From assembly GCA_004194705.1 (NCBI GenBank), contig SADC01001275.1, positions 1,674,001-1,738,000 of the forward strand: a stretch of DNA of 64,000 nucleotides, written 5' to 3'. Below are positions 22,060-32,470 of the stretch, in pieces. This stretch comes from Ditylenchus dipsaci. Its lineage: Eukaryota; Nematoda; Chromadorea; Rhabditida; Anguinidae. A program made the translations under genes and the position numbers. Positions within the stretch are counted from its first letter, which is position 1, and the number at the start of each line of letters is the position of its first letter. The notes below the pieces were generated by a model. The model ran no database searches and was not told where the DNA came from. It was given only the letters and a program-made list of their open reading frames with translations.

Positions 22060-24335
22060 TTTTTTCTAGTCCAAAAGTCTTTGATGTTGAAATAAGTCAA
22101 CCAATTAAACAATTAATCAAAAATTGTGTCAGAGAGAGACTTTGGAAACAAAGCTTTGCTGGCCACCTGGAAGATCGCTTTTTGATGGATGCAAGAAAAG
22201 CAATTGGTGGGCAGAAACAATAAAGCTAAATAGCATTTTCAATTGAAACAAATAAAATGTGGTGAGCCACTTTTCTCATCCTCTTTGCCCTCAATTTCAC
22301 ACATTTTGCAGGGTGTCAATTATTAGCCGGACCAAGAGGCTTATTTTGATCGATCTTTTTGTGCGGCTTTTAGTTTTTATTAAGCATTTTCAGTATCCGC
22401 TTAACGCTCCGCCGGTCAAGAGTGATCTTTGTGACTTCTGAGTCAAAATTTTACGCAAAAAATTTCTACAGAAAAATTCATTAGAACGCGGTTTTCAGAA
22501 CGTCCGATAATATTTCCTTTAGCTCTTTGGACGTATTTGCATGGCGTAAAGGGAGAAGCTTTCCTTGAGGTAATAAGTTCAACCTCTCCTCCGAACGCCT
22601 TGTATTTCTTATTTGTTTGCAAATTTCTGAAAAATGTCTGAAAATATTTTTTTCTTTTACTCTCACCGTAAAAATAACCAGGTTTTTTTCGAAATAAAGA
22701 CGAAATTTTTTTATTTTACTGGTTTAAGATAACTTATAAGATGACTAGAAGCTTAATTTGAAATCCTCAAAATCCATAATTATTTAATATAAACTACATT
22801 ATCGAATATTTGACCAGAATGGAATTTCTAGTATGATTTTACACAGAAATGGTGCTCTGCAAATATTGTTGTTGTGTGTGGAAAATGAGAGAACATGGCG
22901 GGATTCTCGGCAGTAGTAGTGACCAAGGTCTCTCTCTTTGCTAATAATTAAGGTGGCGGCAGTCAGCCTCACGGTGCTAGGATCATCTAATTAAACGATA
23001 TATAGTTGTATTCCCTTTGCTATTCTTTACACTTATTATTATTGTAGAGAGGGGAGTAATAATGGGTGTTCGACCGTTATCCTTGGCGGCAAAGACTCTT
23101 TACTTGCTTACCTGTTGCCCACCAACTAATTTTGCATAGATCGCATGATTCAGGTGCTCCAAAGCGGTTGTCAAAATATTTCTTGTACATTAACCAATGC
23201 TTTGAATTCTAAGCGATTTTTATAATATTGCCTCACAAAAGTGAAATAATGTAACAAAAACTAAATTTATTTCTGATTCCCTCTAGTTAAACAATTCATT
23301 TTATTTGCAGCCTCACCGCTGCGTTTTTTTAGTACCCATGTTATAGCTTTCAACTTGTTGTCGATTGCTCCTTGCTCTTACAACTCCTTGATGTTTCTAT
23401 AGTCTACTGTTTCAAGAAAAATTTCAATTACTTTTATTACCATATATTCCTCACTTATCTTCCGGGGATTATTTCTCAACCTCTAAAGAATCCTGAAAAT
23501 ATAAATCGAAAACGGCCTCCGACAACGATTGTGCCCCGCAAATTCATAAAAATTTCCTAATCAACGAACTTCTGTATGGATTTTTTAACTTGGTTTCTTA
23601 CAAAACTTTACCTAAAATTGAATTCTAGGCATGGTTTTGTTAGTAACAAAGTTCAATTCGCAGGAAAGAATTTTTAAATTAGCGGTGACAATTTAGAACA
23701 GGTGACCATGGTCCTTGAACTCTGAAATCCTATTTAAAAAAGTGGGGGGATTAGATTATACAGAGGGGATTATTAGAGGATATATGGTATCATCTTGGCA
23801 TTCCAATCGATTTCATAAAGACCTTCGATCATTGAATTAGATAATTCTATTACGAAAATTCTGAAATGCATTTCAATTTTGCGGTCGGCATTTTACACCT
23901 CTTTTCCTTTTCATTTTTTTGTAAGAGTGTAAGACATTCTAAAATAACAAATCTCTAAGGCAATGGGAAACCTGTCGGTTATAGCGAGGGTTCATCATAT
24001 CGAGGTATCTTAACCAAAGCTAAATTTCTTTATATCGAATTTTTACAACAATCGTCTAACAATTAACGAGAAACATGTTTACGATTTTTTAACTTTTTCT
24101 GTTTTTTCTATTTTTAGCTTTTTTCTGCCGATTTTTATGTATGTCTATGTATTGAATGCACGTTTGATTCTAAACTTTCCTTACATAGACACTCTATGGT
24201 CGTGAAAATCCACGCCGAGCCCGACCCGAAACCTAGCTTTATCTTTTCAAATTAGTCTTGTTGCCAAAAAGTTAAAAAGTGTCATCCCAACTTCTTTCGC
24301 CAGTTGAAAATTTCAGAAGTGATATATTTGCAAAA
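22060..24335. other. No gene recognised
   Basis: AT-rich intergenic sequence. Near 23,975-24,010 a TTATAGCGAGGGTTCATCAT/ATCGAGGTATC word resembles the interior of the CAGTCAA-type MITEs but lacks ends. Short frames in this stretch have no homology I recognise and no splice context. Confidence 0.45.
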
Positions 24336-26245
24336 ACGAATCAACTGCTTTATTTCTGGAACAGAACTAAGACTACTAGTAAGCAGGATTCTAATCACTC
24401 GGTCATTTAGTTAATGCATGAGACGAATTGGCGAATGGTGCCCACCCAGATGCTAATTTGGATATTGAAGACCACATCTTGTTTGCTGACACTGTTGTTG
24501 TTGTAGGCCCAGAAAGAGGACTGGCACTTCTTGAGTTTGGAGTGCTCATCGGGGAAGTTAACATTGTCCCAGATGGCTAAGCGAATGTTGTTGAAGCAGT
24601 TGTTGAAGCCGAGTTTCATGGAGGTATTCCAAGAGTCGTAGTGTTGGGTGAGCACAGTGGTCAAGACGGTCTTATTGCTAGAGTCCACAGCGATCAGGCT
24701 GCCCACTTTGGTGCAGTCGGCTGGAGCAACAGAGGTTGAAGGAGGAGCAACAGAGGTTGAAGGGGCCACTGAGCTAGACACTTGGTTGGGTCCTGGTCCA
24801 GCACCTGGGTTGCAAGGTCCATTGTTGGAGCACTAAAAGAGAAGCTTGTTGACTGTATGTACTAACTATATAATATACCAGATGAGAGCAGAAGAGCATT
24901 CTGAAGACATCACCCCACTCTCCACACTCAGTTCTTCATAAATCTCTACCAACCAAGGCATCAGGCTAGAAGAGTTGTAGCACACTTGAGACACATACTT
25001 CAGTCTAATACTCAAATCGATGTTCACTTTGAAGAAAGCCTTGAATTTGCCATTCATTTCCTGCAACTGGGTTTTGTAAGTGAGTGGCACATTGGCGTCT
25101 TTTGTGGCGTTGGAGAAGGCTTCAATCAACACACAGTCGCTTTCATCACTGCCCTCCAACACATCCTGGACGTTGACCACACTGTAGAAGGTCTCACACA
25201 CCGATAGGAACAACTCGAAGGAGCCGTAGCCTTTGATGTGGCATTTCTTGATGGGCTCTTCCAAATGGGGTTTTTACCAAAGAAGTCCTTGCATTTCAGG
25301 TGTATTTGAGCCAACTTTTGTTGGTAGCTGAAAGAGAAGTCTTCCAAACATGCCTTGATTTCGACAATCAGACTATAGACCAGGTCTTGGTCTGTCTGAC
25401 TCATAGACTCGGTTGCATTCTCCAAAGCTTCCAACACCTGGCAGCTGCCACTGGCATCCAAAGTGCACACACTTTCAGTGATCTCCACTCGGATGCTGAT
25501 GTGGATGTAGAGGAAGTCCTCGCATATACCCCAGTTGGCAATTTTCTTATGGCTGATCTTCTTGTGGATGTTCTTATGCTTGTGGCAGAAATTTTTGAAG
25601 AAAATAGAAATGGCCACTACCTTCTCCTCATCAGACAGACTGGAGTCGGCCAGGTAGTTGTTCTCACAGTCTTCAATGAACAGCTCCCACTCCACCTGTT
25701 CATCAATGGTCAGATTGGCGGAATAAGTTATATTGCGGAAAGATTGGATAAGAGGACATTCAGAGCGGAAACCACCATTTTCTGGCTGATCACTTGGAGC
25801 TGGAGTGCAGTAACATTGACCAGGAGCAGGGGTGGGCACTGTGGTTGGAGCAGCTGGAGTGGACACTTTAGGAGGCTCTTGCACCAATGGATTGCAGGTG
25901 TTCCTTTTGGTCTTTTGCTCAGAACTGCCAGAACCAGCCAAACTCAAGGCAGGCATTAGAGCTACCAATAAAAGGCACACAACTTGGTTGGCTTTCATTC
26001 TTACTTCGGCTTCGAGGACGATGCAAGAACAATTGCTTGAATGAAGATTGGAGAATCGGGCTCTCTTTTTATATGGACACAAGACTTGTTTGTTAAGGGT
26101 ATTAAACTGTGTGCTATGAACTGTTTGTTGATGTGGATGGGTTGATGATATGCACGAACAGGCCTAATCTCCCTACAATATAGCTTAATCTCTCAATAAC
26201 ATGTAACTGACCTAATAACAATACTATCCTCAATAACAATATTTG
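24336..26245 (-). repeat. Right arm of the 1.9-kb inverted gene duplication
   Basis: Reverse complement of 11,096-13,022 including TATA box, both exons, intron and polyadenylation signal. Similarity stops at CAATAACAATATT (about 26,245) on the promoter side and just past the 3' end signal on the other. Confidence 0.9.
24407..25998 (-). CDS. Secreted four-module cysteine-rich protein, copy 2 (frameshifted)
   Basis: Near-identical to the copy at 11.3 kb. Exon 1 runs 25,998-24,879, the intron 24,878-24,833, and exon 2 24,832-24,407. It has the same signal peptide, linker and four modules. It differs by a 21-bp deletion in the Pro/Ser/Thr linker, a few substitutions (for example Asn-Val for Asn-Ala and Ser for Ala in module four), and a missing T near 24,931 that moves the exon end out of phase. 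It shares the A-run break of copy 1. Copy 2 is intact where copy 1 has lost a C (about 24,955), so the breaks are not all common to the two. Each copy may be functional if the indels are sequencing errors. Confidence 0.78.
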
Positions 26246-26249
26246 GGTT

Positions 26250-27320
26250 TTAGCAATGGAAACAAAAATACCTCTCATTAAAACTTGGTAAAAGATAAAA
26301 TAAAATACAAAAAATGTTGTAAATCTTAAAGTTTTGGCACAGGAAGCTTTATCCACACTAAAAACGCTTCTTCACCTGCTCCTGGGTCCAGAAAGTTTTT
26401 CACTGTCACTTAGTCTGGCACCTGTCCTAGACATTGGTGCGGGTCAGGCACTCGGTATTCATAGCATGGCGGAGTTTGCGGAAAAACATTTACGGAGTGT
26501 CGATTGTGAACGCGACATTTACGTTTCGATTTTTGAAGACTATAAGGGAGGCACACACATGTCATTTGAGACGACTGAGACGACACGATAGCTCAACTTG
26601 TTGTAGCACCGACTTGCAAGAAGCATATGCAGAGGTTGCACTTTTTCCTTGACCTGTACAAAGGCCGTAAGTGGCCACTGGTGTACTCTTACCCGAACTG
26701 CATTTACCGAACTGCAGAAGATTATTTGCGGACATAACATATGCTTAGACGATACTTGCAGACCGTCATTTGTGGCAAAACGTTTGCAGACCGACTTGTG
26801 CTGAAAAAATTTAACACTCGACAAGCGAGCGGCACTTCAGGTTCGTTAAAATCAGAAATTTTCGATCATTTTTAGTATATACACCATAGATGGTTCGATA
26901 TTATAGACACGGGTAGAAACGCCATTTTAAAACTCACGCATTTTCGAATCTCTTGTCACATACAAATTCATTTTTGCAAAAAAAGTTACCCCTAATTGCT
27001 GACAAATAATAGCTCATCAAAAAAACAAAGAACGAGCTTTCTAATAACACATTTTAAAGGCATTCACGCTTTAAAAAATTTGTATTTTCGGACTAAAGAA
27101 ACAATCATGTAATTTTTTCAAAAATTTAGTTGACACTTATATACGCAAAAACACGTGTGGTAAGACCGTTCATTTGTAAGCTTCATGCATTAATCGACAG
27201 AGCGAAAAAAACTGGTGTTCATGGTGTTCATGGTTAGCGTTCCCGATCAATATGCGCATCTTCAAATTGAAGCGCATCTTCAAATTTAGAATTGACTGCT
27301 AAATTGTAAATTACTCTCGA
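26250..27320. other. No gene recognised
   Basis: Overlapping short frames at 26,334-26,824 on both strands have ordinary composition but no recognisable domain and no good splice sites. Not called. Confidence 0.45.
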
Positions 27321-27338
27321 GACATTAATGATTTATTT

Positions 27339-27470
27339 GTTGCACTGTCGCGCGACAAAGAGCGAAATTTGTTGCATTGTCGCACGACAAAATGACAAAA
27401 ATATTATTTTGTCGCGCGACAAATGTTCATTTAAAAATATTTTGTCGGGCGACAAAATAGTTTTGATGTT
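27339..27470. repeat. TTGTCGCGCGACAA palindrome array
   Basis: Four to five copies of the 14-bp palindrome TTGTCGCGCGACAA or one-base variants, spaced roughly 25-45 bp, in AT-rich sequence. Confidence 0.75.
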
Positions 27471-28338
27471 ACTTTGTCTGGTTGCCGTTCAAACCTCCAT
27501 CAAACCTCGGTTCAGGGTTCGACTATTCGGGGTAGCCCAAAAGTGCATTTTTCAAGGTCTAAGTATTTTTAAGGCCGTGAAAACGACAGAAACGGCAAAA
27601 AAAAAGTGTGAAAAGGCTATTTTTCGAATTTTTTTTGATTGCCTTGGTTGCCCTGTGGTTTTGGTCATTTTTTAACAATTTACCTTGTTTTGGTCACTGG
27701 GTCTGGGCAAAAAGAGTCCTAATATGTATTTTATGATCGAGAGTACTTCTCGGAAGTGTTTTTTTCTTCTTGGTGATTTTTTTCTGACTGAAAATTTTTA
27801 TTGTCGCTGTAATCATAGCTGTGTTTGGTCTCAAAAAATTTGCCGTAATCTCAACTTTTGAATGGTACCAAATATGCAATGGAAAAAAATAATTGCGCTA
27901 AATTTATTGATTTACACTGGTTATAATATTTCTGGAAAAAAGACAATACTCTTCTCGAGTCCATAACATTTCCCTATGTTTACTTCAATTTTCGGCACTT
28001 TTGTCGTTGGAGACCCCCTCTAAATTTTCGAAAATTAGCCCAAAGACACGGTCTAAACTAAACTAGTTTTGGAACTTGTTTACTTGGGGGGGGGTGGTTG
28101 CCTTTTTGGTCAATGAATAGTGTTTAGACGTCTTCTAAGTAATTTTTATACGCTAAAACGATAAAAAGTAGTTTCCAAACAATTTCCGCATTAAAAAAAT
28201 AGGTTTTCAAAAAAATTTTGGTTACCATAAGTTGACCGATTGCCTTGGTCCCCCAAGGTAAAATATCGGGTACCGTATATTCTCTATTAGAAAGCCCGGG
28301 CCTTCTATTTTTCAACTTTAAAAAAGTCGGAAAAATTT

Positions 28339-28513
28339 TGTTGTATCCTTTGTAGCTTGAGAGAGAGAGACGATAGCACACGACTTCTTAATAGCTTTAT
28401 TCGGACACAAACTGATCTGAACACAGACGTTCAGACCTTTATATACTACGAGAGTAACAGACATGTTTGAATCACTACAAGACAAATGGTGATTCAAAAC
28501 ACAGTTCACAACA
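28339..28513 (-). repeat. 3' LTR
   Basis: 175 bp, TGTTGTATCC...GTTCACAACA on the plus strand, identical by eye to 30,476-30,650. Contains a TATATA word that could serve as promoter. Confidence 0.9.
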
Positions 28514-28522
28514 CCTTCCCCC
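28514..28522 (-). other. Polypurine tract
   Basis: GGGGGAAGG on the minus strand immediately precedes the 3' LTR, the usual primer site for plus-strand DNA synthesis. Confidence 0.75.
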
Positions 28523-28654
28523 GTACAATGGGTTGGGCGGACAGAGATTCTGAAGAATAGGAAATTGATTTCTTTCTTGCAGCATTGGAGCATCTTTCTG
28601 GCCGAGGAACTTTGACTGTCGTAGATTGGCACTTGAGGCTTCTTTGACCGTTCC

Positions 28655-29160
28655 CTATACCGACCATTGGCTGCTGAATCTCTGCTGTGACTGGAGAAGA
28701 CGAGAGAGTTGAGCACGATGTTCCATTCCCTTTTCTTGAAGCGGAGCTGATTGGGAAGACACTTGCTTGCAGGCGAGACTGATGAGCATAATGACGCGTC
28801 CACTCCTTCCTTGATTGAAGACTGGAAGCGGAGCTGTTTCGGAGACGACATTTGCTGGAAGACGAGTTGCTTTGCTGGTCACTTTCTTCTTGGCAGGCTG
28901 CACTTGAGAAGAGGACGGCAACTGAGAGACTAACTGACGATCAAGAGCTTGGAACTTCTGGTTTTTGACTTGTGACGAGAGAAGTTGCTTTTCCAGTGCA
29001 TGAGTCCACAGATAGAGCATGGCGACGAAGGCTTGCTGCTGCGACCACTGGAAGGCTGCTGAGGTCCTGGCTACCAGTTGAGCTGAGCTGTAGCAGGTTG
29101 ATTCTCTTTGACTGACGGAACTGAGAAGGCTGGTGCTTTTCCTTTGATCGCTGCTGATTG
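28655..29160 (-). pseudogene. Post-protease region without reverse transcriptase
   Basis: After the protease C-terminal motif INLLGINALNALG, two overlapping frames continue with Gln/Ser/Leu-rich sequence and end without any polymerase motif (no YxDD-type box). This probably is what remains after internal deletion of pol, or unrelated filler. Confidence 0.5.
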
Positions 29161-29502
29161 AAAGGCATGTCCAAAATCCTAGTGCGTTGAGCGCATTGAT
29201 CCCTAGGAGGTTGATTGTTCCATGCTGAGCCACCACAAAAGCTTGCTTGACTGAGCGACCATTGGCAGAGAAGGATGCGATACCATCACGATGAACTTGC
29301 AGCTTGACCCATTGTAGAGACGACCCTGCCATTTGCTTCGATAGATTGGAGGCCGACCAATTGCTAGATAGGTTTCCTCATTGATTGCTGTCACTTCTGA
29401 CCCAGTGTCGAGAGTGAAGAGGACAAACCGGCCATTGACTTGCACTTGCTTCTTGATGAGCTGAGGCTTCTTACCCAACTGTTGAACTTGCACTGATTGC
29501 AT
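29161..29502 (-). pseudogene. Retroviral-type aspartic protease
   Basis: The active-site motif LFTLDTGSEVTAIN is intact, and the C-terminal INLLGINALNALG matches the usual second conserved block. The frame changes once between them (about 29,300), so the domain is split over two frames. It cleaves Gag polyprotein in active relatives. Confidence 0.8.
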
Positions 29503-30462
29503 TTGAAGGCAGTTGACCCCATAGCTTGATTGATTCGAAGACTTGACTTGCTTCTGAACTTCTTCTTCGGCTGGCGGAACTGCTGAATTGCGTCACATTG
29601 CTTGCTGAGGTGACCAATTTGACCGCACTTGTGGCATTCGGCATTCTTGGAACGGCAATCGTCGGACCAATGCATTAGACCACAGCGGAAGCAGGCACTC
29701 GGCGGAACTGAAGCTTTGCTGACTTGATTGATGTACGGACTGGAGCAGGGCTGCTGACTTCTTTCCAGATGCTTCGCTTCGGCGATTGTTGAGAGGTAGC
29801 TGGCAGCTTCTTCCACAATTTCTTCGAACTTGACTGCATCTCCCTTTTCGTTGATTCGATGGAGAAGGCGGGTTCGGATAGCTGCATCTTGATTTGACTT
29901 GAGTCCTAGCAGCAGAAGAAGCAATTGAACTCTTCCTCTTTGAGAGAGCTGAATTTGAACAGACGGAGCTGACCCTTGAGACGATTGACGTAGTGGCGGA
30001 ATTCTTCCCCATCTTTTGACCAGACGCAGGCATTCGAAGCGATCCACCACCAGTGAGCGAGAATGAGCGAATAATTTGGAAAGACCACTGACCGTTTCGT
30101 CCAGATTGAAGTCGGTTACATCCTTAGGCAGGCAGCTCTTGGAGTACTCGGCGAAGGCTTCGGCAGACAGCTTGGTCATTAGGAGCTTCACTTTCGTTGA
30201 TTCCACCATATTCGGAGCTGTGCAATCGAGAGAGAATTGGAACCGCTGCATCCAATTTTGGAACTTGTTTGGATCACTGTCATCAGCGCTGAAGACTTCC
30301 ATGTCTGGCAATTGAGGCAACGTAGAGATAGCAGGCGGAGCAGGCTGGACATTGTCACCACCACCACGATTTTGCTGAAGAAGAACCATCATTTGAGCCA
30401 TTGCTTCTTGATGTTGCTGTTGCTGAGCTGCTAGAATTTGCTTGAGCTGGTCCATATCCATT
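29495..30462 (-). pseudogene. Gag protein with two zinc knuckles, frame-disrupted
   Basis: The ATG at 30,462 follows the primer-binding region. A Gln-rich N-terminus is followed by a capsid-like helical region and two nucleocapsid knuckles, one atypical (CX2CX3HX4C) and one classical (CX2CX4HX4C). Between about 30,010 and 29,910 the capsid-like frame is displaced, so two compensating single-base changes bracket about 30 residues. A further frame change separates gag from protease; this one might be natural. Packages element RNA in relatives. Confidence 0.8.
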
Positions 30463-30475
30463 GCGACTGCGCCAA

Positions 30476-30650
30476 TGTTGTATCCTTTGTAGCTTGAGAG
30501 AGAGAGACGATAGCACACGACTTCTTAATAGCTTTATTCGGACACAAACTGATCTGAACACAGACGTTCAGACCTTTATATACTACGAGAGTAACAGACA
30601 TGTTTGAATCACTACAAGACAAATGGTGATTCAAAACACAGTTCACAACA
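30476..30650 (-). repeat. 5' LTR
   Basis: Second 175-bp LTR copy. Followed on the minus strand by the primer-binding-like TTGGCGCAGTCGC. Confidence 0.9.
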
Positions 30651-31239
30651 AATTTGGGTCGATTTTGAGATTTTTGCGTGCTCAACCAAATTTTGAAAGT
30701 AGAATCAGGCAGGCAGCAGAACTGAGAAAACGCGAAAAACAGATTTGCGAATTTCTTTTTCTAGGCTGATATATAGGCCCTCGAGGGAGGCCTTCTATTA
30801 GAGAGGGGCCTTCTATTGGCTGTGATCATAGTCGGGGGTCAACATTGTTGACCCTCAACATTTAATGTTGACCCTTAATGTTGAGCCCACCCTCAACATT
30901 GTTGACCCTCAACAACGTTGACCCTCAACATTTGTTGTTGACCCCAAAATGTTGACCCCAAATGTTGATAGCACCTTCAACATTTTACCCTCAACATTTT
31001 GTTGACCCCAATGTTGACCTCAACATTTTTGACCTGAAAATTGTTGACCCTCAACATTTTTGACCTGAAAATTGTTGACCCTCAACTTCAAGACCCTTCA
31101 ACTTTCAACTCAACCCCTCAACAAAATGTTGACCCCTCAACATAATTTTTTACTGTCGGAATTATTTTTTTTCTGTTACTTCTTATTATTTTTGTTGAAA
31201 ATCTATATGATGCAGTTTAAATGCATCTTCACTGGTTTA

Positions 31240-31480
31240 ATTCATCGCAAGGGATCATCCCAGACCACCCAAACTCCTTAAACTACTACAAAACACGAGA
31301 AACTACTTAATCCACGCCAAATAACACCAAACCATCCCAAACTAGTTAAACCAGCCCAAATCAACCCAAACCATCTCAAATCACTCCAAACTATTCCAAC
31401 CATCCGTAATTCACCCCAAACCATCCCAAACAGCTGAAACCACCCCAAATCAACCCAAAACATCTAAAAGCACCGTATGC
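31240..31480. repeat. CCCAAACCA-rich short tandem array
   Basis: Imperfect units of about 10-15 bp (AACCATCCCAAACTA and variants), strongly strand-asymmetric. Confidence 0.65.
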
Positions 31481-31544
31481 TTCCCGAAGCTCGATCAGTA
31501 CCCATGACCAGTAGCCTGGATCGAGGTCCTCTACTCGGGACTGA

Positions 31545-31612
31545 TTGCACCCAGAGGGGTTCGAACCAGCAACCTTGGTGATGAGTATATGGACCTCTAC
31601 GCCACGTAAACA
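31545..31612 (-). repeat. tRNA-like repeat (A- and B-box)
   Basis: The minus strand has GTGGCGTAGAGGTCC (A-box, around 31,591-31,606) followed about 20 nt later by GCTGGTTCGAACCCC (B-box, around 31,558-31,572). Spacing is that of a tRNA gene or SINE head. The acceptor arm is poor, so not called a tRNA. Confidence 0.5.
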
Positions 31613-31646
31613 CTCAAAATTATAATAAAAAATAAGGTATGCGCTC

Positions 31647-31805
31647 AGGTGGATTCGAACCAGCGACCAGTGCTGGTATTTGAAATTTCTCGCTCCGGAT
31701 CTGGCTCCCGGCTCCGTCGATACAAATTTCCCGCTCCGGATCTGGCTCCGGCTCGCAGCCGGAGCAGAGTGGTTTGCCAGCACTGCCAGCGACCTCTACA
31801 TCACC
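31647..31805 (-). repeat. Second tRNA-like repeat, interrupted
   Basis: A B-box word GCTGGTTCGAATCCACC (near 31,648-31,664) and an A-box-like GGTGATGTAGAGGTCGC (31,786-31,802) are separated by about 120 bp that include two copies of CGCTCCGGATCTGGCTCC. It looks like the first tRNA-like repeat with an insertion. Confidence 0.45.
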
Positions 31806-31837
31806 CTTTAGAATCGCTCAGAACTCCATTCAGAGTG

Positions 31838-32147
31838 ACCAAACCGAGTGGTTGTCCACATGGGTGAAATTTTTTTACATTTTCGGTTCCAAAACAATTT
31901 TTCTGCACTATTCGAGCATGCTGAAGATGGTTTGACAGTGGTTGAATCTCGTTTTATAGAGAAATTTTTGAGTTATTGATGGAATTTCGATGTATCGAAA
32001 ATTTACGGTAACTCAAAAATTTCTCGATAAAACGTGATTTTATCACTGTCAAACCATCTTCAGCATGCTCCAATTGGTGCAAAAAAGTTGTTTTGGAACC
32101 CGAAAACGTGAAAAAAATTGATCTAAGTGGACGACCACTTGGTTTGG
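31838..32147. mobile_element. Foldback MITE with ACCAAACCGAGTGGT ends
   Basis: The left arm (31,838-31,970) is the inverted copy of the right (32,000-32,147), including AGCATGCTGAAGATGGTTTG. Non-coding. Confidence 0.7.
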
Positions 32148-32239
32148 GGTGGGTAGGTTAAATCGCAATTCTTAACAAGCCTAATTCCTCACGAAATTTT
32201 ATTTTTGAAAATTGCTTTTTTATTTAAATTTCCTTTTTA

Positions 32240-32470
32240 TTTTTAAGCCATCCAGGTGGATAATACACCTAACCAGGTGGTACCTACACCAGGTATTGAA
32301 GTTAGGGCGTGCAAATTTGCAATTTTAGACTTAACAACCGCAATTCCCCACAGAATTTTAAGTTAGAAAAATAGGTTATTTGTCACTTTTAAGAAATTTT
32401 AATTTTTAGGCGATCCAGGTGGATATCCACCTGACCAGGAGGTATCTACCACTGGAATCTATATTAACGA
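32240..32470. repeat. CCAGGTGG repeat cluster
   Basis: Repeated ATCCAGGTGGATA...CACCT...CCAGGTGGTA words at 32,250-32,300 and 32,410-32,455, a duplicated unit of about 150 bp. Confidence 0.5.

Larger units (their letters stand above)
28339..30650 (-). mobile_element. Short LTR retrotransposon (gag-protease only), minus strand
   Basis: Two 175-bp LTRs (28,339-28,513 and 30,476-30,650) that I read as identical, with TGTTG...CAACA ends and a 5-bp target duplication AATTT (28,334-28,338; 30,651-30,655). Oriented right to left: a tRNA-complementary-type start TTGGCGCAGTCGC directly after the 5' LTR, gag with zinc knuckles, aspartic protease, and a purine tract GGGGGAAGG before the 3' LTR. No reverse transcriptase, RNase H or integrase. 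At 2.3 kb it must rely on a full-length relative. The gag-protease order and 5-bp duplication fit the Ty3/gypsy group. Confidence 0.9.
28271..30822. mobile_element. Older MITE split by the LTR retrotransposon
   Basis: The left part (28,271-28,338) begins TACCGTATATTCTCTATTAG. The right part (30,651-30,822) carries a TTGCGTTTTC-related block and TTCTATTAGAGAGG. Together they resemble the intact 40,554-40,818 copy, which shows that the retrotransposon landed inside it. Confidence 0.6.

Noticed and set aside
28318..28851. Open frame across the 3' LTR
   Set aside because: Starts in retrotransposon internal sequence and continues through the LTR into flanking MITE; an accident of insertion.
30076..30434. 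Plus-strand frames antisense to gag
   Set aside because: Shadows of the gag coding sequence; the sense frame has zinc knuckles and a plausible start.
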